DNA from: Rhynchopus euleeides
Lineage: Eukaryota; Euglenozoa; Diplonemea; Diplonemida; Diplonemidae
Length of the DNA: 64,000 nt
Direction of reading: 5' to 3'
NCBI GenBank assembly: GCA_963210315.1
Contig: OY723305.1
Span: 1,736,001 to 1,800,000, forward strand
A model generated the notes under the pieces. That model did not search any database, was not told the origin of the DNA, and was given only the letters and a program-made list of their open reading frames with translations. Made by a program: the position numbers and the translations under genes. Positions 59,782 through 64,000 of this stretch are shown one piece after another (position 1 is the first letter of the stretch; every line of letters begins with the position of its first letter).

Positions 59782-62109
59782 CTAAATGATATCCATCTCA
59801 GTCTCGGATTCGTCCTCCTCAGAGGAATCATCAGAGACATAGTCCCTTTCGAGGGCTTCTGCGAACCGGTTGCTCTTGTCGAAGTAGCCGAGGAGGTCGC
59901 CGTTCCGCTGCAAGAACAGACGATCCGCGTAGGTCTTCGTCGAGATGTTCGACCCCCGCTTGGACTTGCGGGACTCTGCCGTCGAAAACACACTGTCGAC
60001 CTGTGTGACCGACACAGGCGTGCGGAGCCAAGCCACCACATGTGGCGCCAGGATGGGGAACAGCTTCCTCCCCTTCTCCAGCCAGAACGCAATCGGGGTG
60101 TCGGTCTGCAGGGATTCGGCAGGGGCATTGAGGTACTGTGTGAACTCCGCCCAGCACTCGTCGTCAGCAAGGGCATGGAAATCCACGGCCCACACCAGCT
60201 GGTTTGTGATGTCGGGGAAGTCGTCGAAGTCAGCCATCAGCACGGTTTCCGGGTCGAAGATGAGCGCCATCTCGAACCTCGCCTTCGACGGCCAAGACTC
60301 CCAGGCATCCTTCAGCAAGGTGCGGATAGGAGCAGGATAACTGGTGTTCGTCACCACCTTCTGGTACTCCTCCGTGATAGTCCGCACTTTGATGTGCCCC
60401 AGACGGGCTTCCGGGTTCTGCACCCATCGCACGAGCCACAGCACCGGCTCCACCATCTCAGCCACAGCCACCGTCTCGCTGACGTGCTCTTCCCATGTTC
60501 CCTTCTGGATGTGCTCAGAGAGCTGCCTGAGAGTGAGTGGCTTCTTCTTCCTCGCCATCTCCACGCTGACGAACTGCAGCAGCATCGCACACCGGGTCTG
60601 CAGGTGGACTGTCAGGTCGAACATCGCTGCCCATCGAGTGTCCGAAGTAGAGGCGGGTTGCTGAGGGCTGGACACCTCCACATTGGCGGCGTGGGTGTCG
60701 TCTGTTTCCGCCACAAAGGCGGCAGCCCGCTCCAGCACCACCGCATCGGTATCTGTGACGTTCACGGATGGGAGAAGCTTGCGGAGCGCACGCACCGCTC
60801 CGCGGTCGAGAGCGGTGCGCACACGCAAATGAGTGTCACGGATGTTCGTTGCAGCATCATGCATCCTCTCCGCCCCCTGTGCCTGAAACTTCTTCCAACG
60901 GTGCCGGCGCGACTTGCACCCGAAGAACTGCGACACCAGCGTGCAGAAGGCATACGCCCGGGGGTATGACTGGCGCACTGCTCGCTTCAACGCTGCGTTG
61001 AGGTGGTGGCCCAGGCAGTAGATGCCCTCCTCCTTCTTGTCGCCAAACGCCTTGACGTTCACCGACCCGAAGTCAGCGACAACTGTACTGCGGGTAATGC
61101 CGTACAGTTCCCGCACCTCGTCAAGCACATCCCCGACGTCCTCTGCGTTGTGCACCTCGCCGTCACCACGCACTTTCGACAGGAGGAGCACTCCCCTGCC
61201 TCCCACGTAGGCGACGACCGACATGATGGCAAAGCCAAGATGCCGCAGGCCTGTTCCATCAACGCCCAACGCCACCGGCCGGCCGGTGATGCAGTCGCGG
61301 ATCTTCTTCTGGATCTCCGCGACGAACAGCGGGGCCTTGCCCAGCAGCGTCCGGGGCTTCGGCAGAGGGGTGGTCATCGGCAGCGCAAGGATAGACGCCT
61401 GGTGAGGCGTGATCCCCGCAATCACAAGGGCAAGTGCCCATGCCTTTTGAAATGATGCGGTGGTCGTGGGATCGCTCTTCGTGGTTGAAACACAGGGGGC
61501 CGCCTGCACTGGCGCTTCCTTCGATGTGGTCTGGTGCGCCTTCGTGTCGGTCACGTGTTTCTTTGCCACTGTCGATTCAGCATGCTTTACGACGATGCTA
61601 CAGAGGTTGCACCACAGGACTTCGTCCGATAATGTCCGGGGGGGGTTTGCATCAAGCAGCATGGTGCGAGTTTCGAACGGGAGGTCCTCCACCGACTTGA
61701 TCGTGTAGGCCGCAGCAACTGTGGCGTCGTACCTCGCCAGTTGCTGCAGCCGCTGCCTGGCTGTTACCAAGGAGATCCTCTTCTTGGCAGCAGCCTCGTC
61801 TGCGGCTTCCTCCACCGTTTTTCTGAGTTTTATCGTGTCCAGGCGTTTCTGCGCGCTCTCCGATTTTCCCGCGGGCTTTGGTGCTGTCTTCTTGGGGGCT
61901 GGCTTCTTCGCTGCTGGCTTCTTTGGGGGTGGCTTTTTCACGGCCGCCTTTTTCGCTGAGGGCTTCTTGTCCTTCCCCCCCGTGACGCGACGGCGTTTCT
62001 GGTCCGGCTCGTCCTCATCACTGCCCTCTTCCTCGTCATCGCCGTCATCATCTTCCTCTGCGTCATCCTCCGTTGTTGTGTCGTCTTTTATCCTACGACG
62101 ACGAGACAT
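59782..62109 (-). CDS. hAT-superfamily transposase
   Basis: A 775-residue frame from ATG 62109 to TAG; the frame continues upstream to 62319, but that part lies in a duplicated non-coding leader. Residues 10-35 are acidic. Residues 36-85 are a Lys/Pro/Ala-rich tail (AVKKPPPKKPAAKKPAPKK) like histone H1. A BED-type zinc finger follows (Cys167, Cys170, His185, His192). Catalytic-core candidates are Asp284 (GVDGTGLRH), Asp346 (VVADFGS) and the CLGHHLNAAL motif (Cys365, His368). The C-terminus carries a hAT dimerisation region (LFPILAPHVVAWLRTPVS, then VDSVFSTAESRKSKRGSNIS), where the usual SER is QVD. No internal stops; possibly active. Confidence 0.82.
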   Translation of the reverse strand: MSRRRRIKDDTTTEDDAEEDDDGDDEEEGSDEDEPDQKRRRVTGGKDKKPSAKKAAVKKPPPKKPAAKKPAPKKTAPKPAGKSESAQKRLDTIKLRKTVEEAADEAAAKKRISLVTARQRLQQLARYDATVAAAYTIKSVEDLPFETRTMLLDANPPRTLSDEVLWCNLCSIVVKHAESTVAKKHVTDTKAHQTTSKEAPVQAAPCVSTTKSDPTTTASFQKAWALALVIAGITPHQASILALPMTTPLPKPRTLLGKAPLFVAEIQKKIRDCITGRPVALGVDGTGLRHLGFAIMSVVAYVGGRGVLLLSKVRGDGEVHNAEDVGDVLDEVRELYGITRSTVVADFGSVNVKAFGDKKEEGIYCLGHHLNAALKRAVRQSYPRAYAFCTLVSQFFGCKSRRHRWKKFQAQGAERMHDAATNIRDTHLRVRTALDRGAVRALRKLLPSVNVTDTDAVVLERAAAFVAETDDTHAANVEVSSPQQPASTSDTRWAAMFDLTVHLQTRCAMLLQFVSVEMARKKKPLTLRQLSEHIQKGTWEEHVSETVAVAEMVEPVLWLVRWVQNPEARLGHIKVRTITEEYQKVVTNTSYPAPIRTLLKDAWESWPSKARFEMALIFDPETVLMADFDDFPDITNQLVWAVDFHALADDECWAEFTQYLNAPAESLQTDTPIAFWLEKGRKLFPILAPHVVAWLRTPVSVTQVDSVFSTAESRKSKRGSNISTKTYADRLFLQRNGDLLGYFDKSNRFAEALERDYVSDDSSEEDESETEMDII

Positions 62110-62177
62110 TTTTTGATCCCTGGTGTTTCCTGTGGAGGGTGATGGCGATGCAGTCACAACATAGCGATAGACACACG

Positions 62178-62275
62178 GGTCGAGAGCGCACACGCAAATG
62201 AGTGTCACGGATGTGCGTGGCAGTATCCTGTAACCTCTCCGCCCCCCTGTGCCTGAAACTTCTTCCAACGGTGCC
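62178..62275. repeat. Duplicate of an internal transposase-coding segment
   Basis: 98 bp in the transposase leader match 60804-60905 (inside the transposase coding region) at about 87%, in the same orientation, with a 4-bp indel and several substitutions. In the leader it is read in a different frame, so it is not a repeated protein domain. Confidence 0.8.
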
Positions 62276-62608
62276 AGCTTCATTGACAGGATGCCCCAGA
62301 CAGACATAGTGCTGCGCATGTCATGGCACTATGTGTGTTGTGTCTGCCACCCATTTGTGAGGGACATTCTACACTTCTGAGTGAAGCCCCCCGTCACCAA
62401 TAATTCAAAGAAGCAAAAATGGCAGCTTCCGGCTCCACTTTTACCACTTTTTCAATGTGTTCTGGGCTGATTTCTGGTTTTCCGAAAATCTCAAAAAAAT
62501 TATCGCACCATTATCGTATATTATCGTATACGATAATATACGATAATGGGAGTACGATAATAATTATCGTATGCGATAATAATTATCGTTTGCACTGTAT
62601 GCCTAGGG

Positions 62609-63198
62609 CAGTGCTCGCCGAATACGGGCATACGTATGCGTATTCATACGTATGCACGTATGCAGATTTCGGAAAAACGTCTGCATACGTCTGTTAATAC
62701 TTTTGCACTGTACGCTGCCAGGCAGGGCTTCCCCCACACATGCCACTCTTTGGTGCCTGCCCACTGTGCCTCCTGCTGTTCTGGCACGAACAACGTCGCT
62801 ACTGTGCCCAAAAATGCCCGGAAACACATTTTTGGGACATATGCGCACCCAGAGAGCCAGATTTGGCCGTTGGGGGAAAATTATATTATGGGTCCATCCG
62901 GGCCCAGGTACATGTACCAAGTACCTTGGTACAGGAGCCAAATGGGCCGTGGGGCCCGGCCCATACTTATGGGCTTTCCCCGACCCAAGGTACCCAGGGG
63001 CCGAAACAACGTACGTGGGTCCACTGCGCACTGAGAACCTAGCCCACAGGACGACAGGACGTGCACAGGCACCGGGCCCACTCTCCTCCACCGGTGACCT
63101 GCCAGCCGTATGCGTATTCGAGCCGTATGCGTATTCATACGTATGCACGTATGCAGATTTTGGGTTTTTCGAAGAATACGCGTATTCTGCAAGCACTG
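62609..63198 (-). mobile_element. 590-bp non-autonomous element (E2), copy B, inverted
   Basis: Near-identical reverse complement of 30169-30757, ending CAGTGCT and AGCACTG and flanked by CCTAGGG (left, shared with the hAT flank) and CCCTAGGG (63199-63206). Followed by a G run, as copy A is preceded by a C run. Confidence 0.75.
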
Positions 63199-63206
63199 CC
63201 CTAGGG

Positions 63207-64000
63207 GGGGGGGGGTGGGGTGGTGGTGTTGGAGAGTGTTGCGGCCTGCGCTGAGTTGAGCAAAAAAAATAAATTGGAGGAAAAAACATGCCAAACGCGG
63301 GGGGTGTGTGTGTGTGTGTGAATGACTCCAGAGACAAAATATCTGCAGTGGTGTCAGAACTCGTGAGTGAGGGAGGGGGGGGGTCGAAGATGTTATGGTT
63401 GCTGATCTCAACATAGCCACAGAGGGATACAGAGAGAGCTACGGGCTGGGGGGAGGGGGGGGGGTGATGGGGGGGATCCTGTTATGGGGTGTCTGTTGTG
63501 GCGCACAAGCAACACAGCCCCATCTGGGGTGGGGGGTGGGGGGGCGTTTCCCCCTTTTGGGTGTCTTTTTTTTGTTGTTGAAAGTGAGTGTCACCAGTGG
63601 TGTCCAGAGCAACGCTGCCATGCACGTGATGACGGAGGGTGTTGCACGCGCGTCGGGGGGTGATGTTTTGGGTGGCCTTCTTTTGTCTCCCCCCTCCCGT
63701 TTCGGCCACGCACACCGTCTTTTCTGGGTCCCCTCTTCATCTTCCCGACCAAGATGAAATGCGGACTTGTGTGTGCCGGCTTTTCTTCTTCTTCTTCTTC
63801 TTCACCATTTCGTTCTTCTCGAGGCAGCCCATCCGGAGCCCCCACCTGCCTGGCGCTGGCAATGGCCACCACAGGCACCGCCTGACAATTCAACCTGACT
63901 GCCAATGTGCTGGCGACGTTGCTATGGCACCGCTGTGACCTTCTTGTCCTTCTCAGTCACCCGCACCACACTCCTTCTTTCCTGTTCACTGTAAACCGGT
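63207..64000. other. Gene-free end of window
   Basis: G runs, GT repeats and a CTT microsatellite (about 63783-63804). No supported gene. A gene may begin beyond the window edge. Confidence 0.5.

Larger units (their letters stand above)
59289..62601 (-). mobile_element. Autonomous hAT transposon, 3.3 kb
   Basis: Perfect 30-bp terminal inverted repeats start CATACAGTGCAAACGATAAT. They are flanked by CCTAGG at 59283-59288 and 62602-62607. As the flank is palindromic, the duplication could be read as 2, 4 or 6 bp. Subterminal DNA, especially 59300-59550, is a dense array of CGATAAT motifs in both orientations. The single gene on the - strand encodes a hAT-type transposase with no frame breaks. 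The element splits the E3/E2 composite exactly at its junction. Confidence 0.85.

Noticed and set aside
62110..62319. In-frame N-terminal extension of the hAT transposase
   Set aside because: Made largely of an out-of-frame duplicate of internal transposase DNA; the ATG at 62109 precedes the plausible N-terminus.
63639..63938. Frame with signal-peptide-like start near the window end
   Set aside because: Contains a run of Phe from a CTT microsatellite and no further coding character.
1..64000. tRNA, rRNA and CRISPR features
   Set aside because: No T-arm with pairing stem, rRNA core or regularly spaced direct repeats with unique spacers found by eye; the 60-bp repeats are irregularly spaced and occur on both strands.

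Overview
The window looks like nuclear DNA of a GC-rich protist. It carries eukaryote-only genes (a COG3 Golgi tethering subunit, eEF2, CPT2, ARMT1, an SLC25A32-type mitochondrial carrier, an F-box/WD40 protein), GT-AG introns, a non-LTR retrotransposon and a hAT transposon. All 15 coding regions outside the DNA transposons lie on the + strand. Most starts are preceded by a CA- or pyrimidine-rich tract ending in AG|G about 20-105 nt upstream of the ATG. That resembles the unidirectional, trans-spliced gene arrays of Euglenozoa (diplonemid-like) or dinoflagellates. This assignment is inference: no spliced-leader gene was seen. TAG and TGA both serve as ordinary stops, so I see no stop-codon reassignment.

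Layout: 1-5.1 kb holds repeats only. 5.1-11 kb has a zinc-finger-like unknown protein, a coiled-coil unknown, and a secreted Cys-rich protein made of eight near-identical 53-residue repeats. 12.3-22.7 kb is a housekeeping block: COG3 (spliced), an eEF2-family GTPase, and CPT2 (four exons, with a small transposon-like insert in intron 2). 22.7-26.8 kb is gene-free, with repeats. 26.8-34 kb has ARMT1, an unknown protein, a composite inverted-repeat element (30.17-31.91 kb) and an F-box/WD40 gene. 34.7-43.3 kb holds two paralogous type I membrane proteins (three domains versus one) flanking the mitochondrial carrier. 44.1-52.7 kb is a long non-LTR retrotransposon. 52.9-56.6 kb has a multi-pass membrane protein and a zinc-finger protein. 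58.1-63.2 kb is an inverted second copy of the composite element, split by a hAT transposon that carries a transposase gene on the - strand.

The most notable find is the retrotransposon. ORF1 (coiled coil, PCNA-box-like tail) and ORF2 (OTU protease-like, AP-type endonuclease, reverse transcriptase, RNase H, Cys/His-rich tail) lie in one reading frame, separated by a single TAG. A GC-only stem-loop begins four bases after that TAG, so stop-codon readthrough is a concrete, testable hypothesis. The second is the pair of composite elements, both sitting at TA inside long C/G runs, one of them interrupted by the hAT element exactly at its internal CCTAGG palindrome.

Many C or G homopolymers exceed ten bases. 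Their lengths, and any frame crossing them, should be treated with caution.
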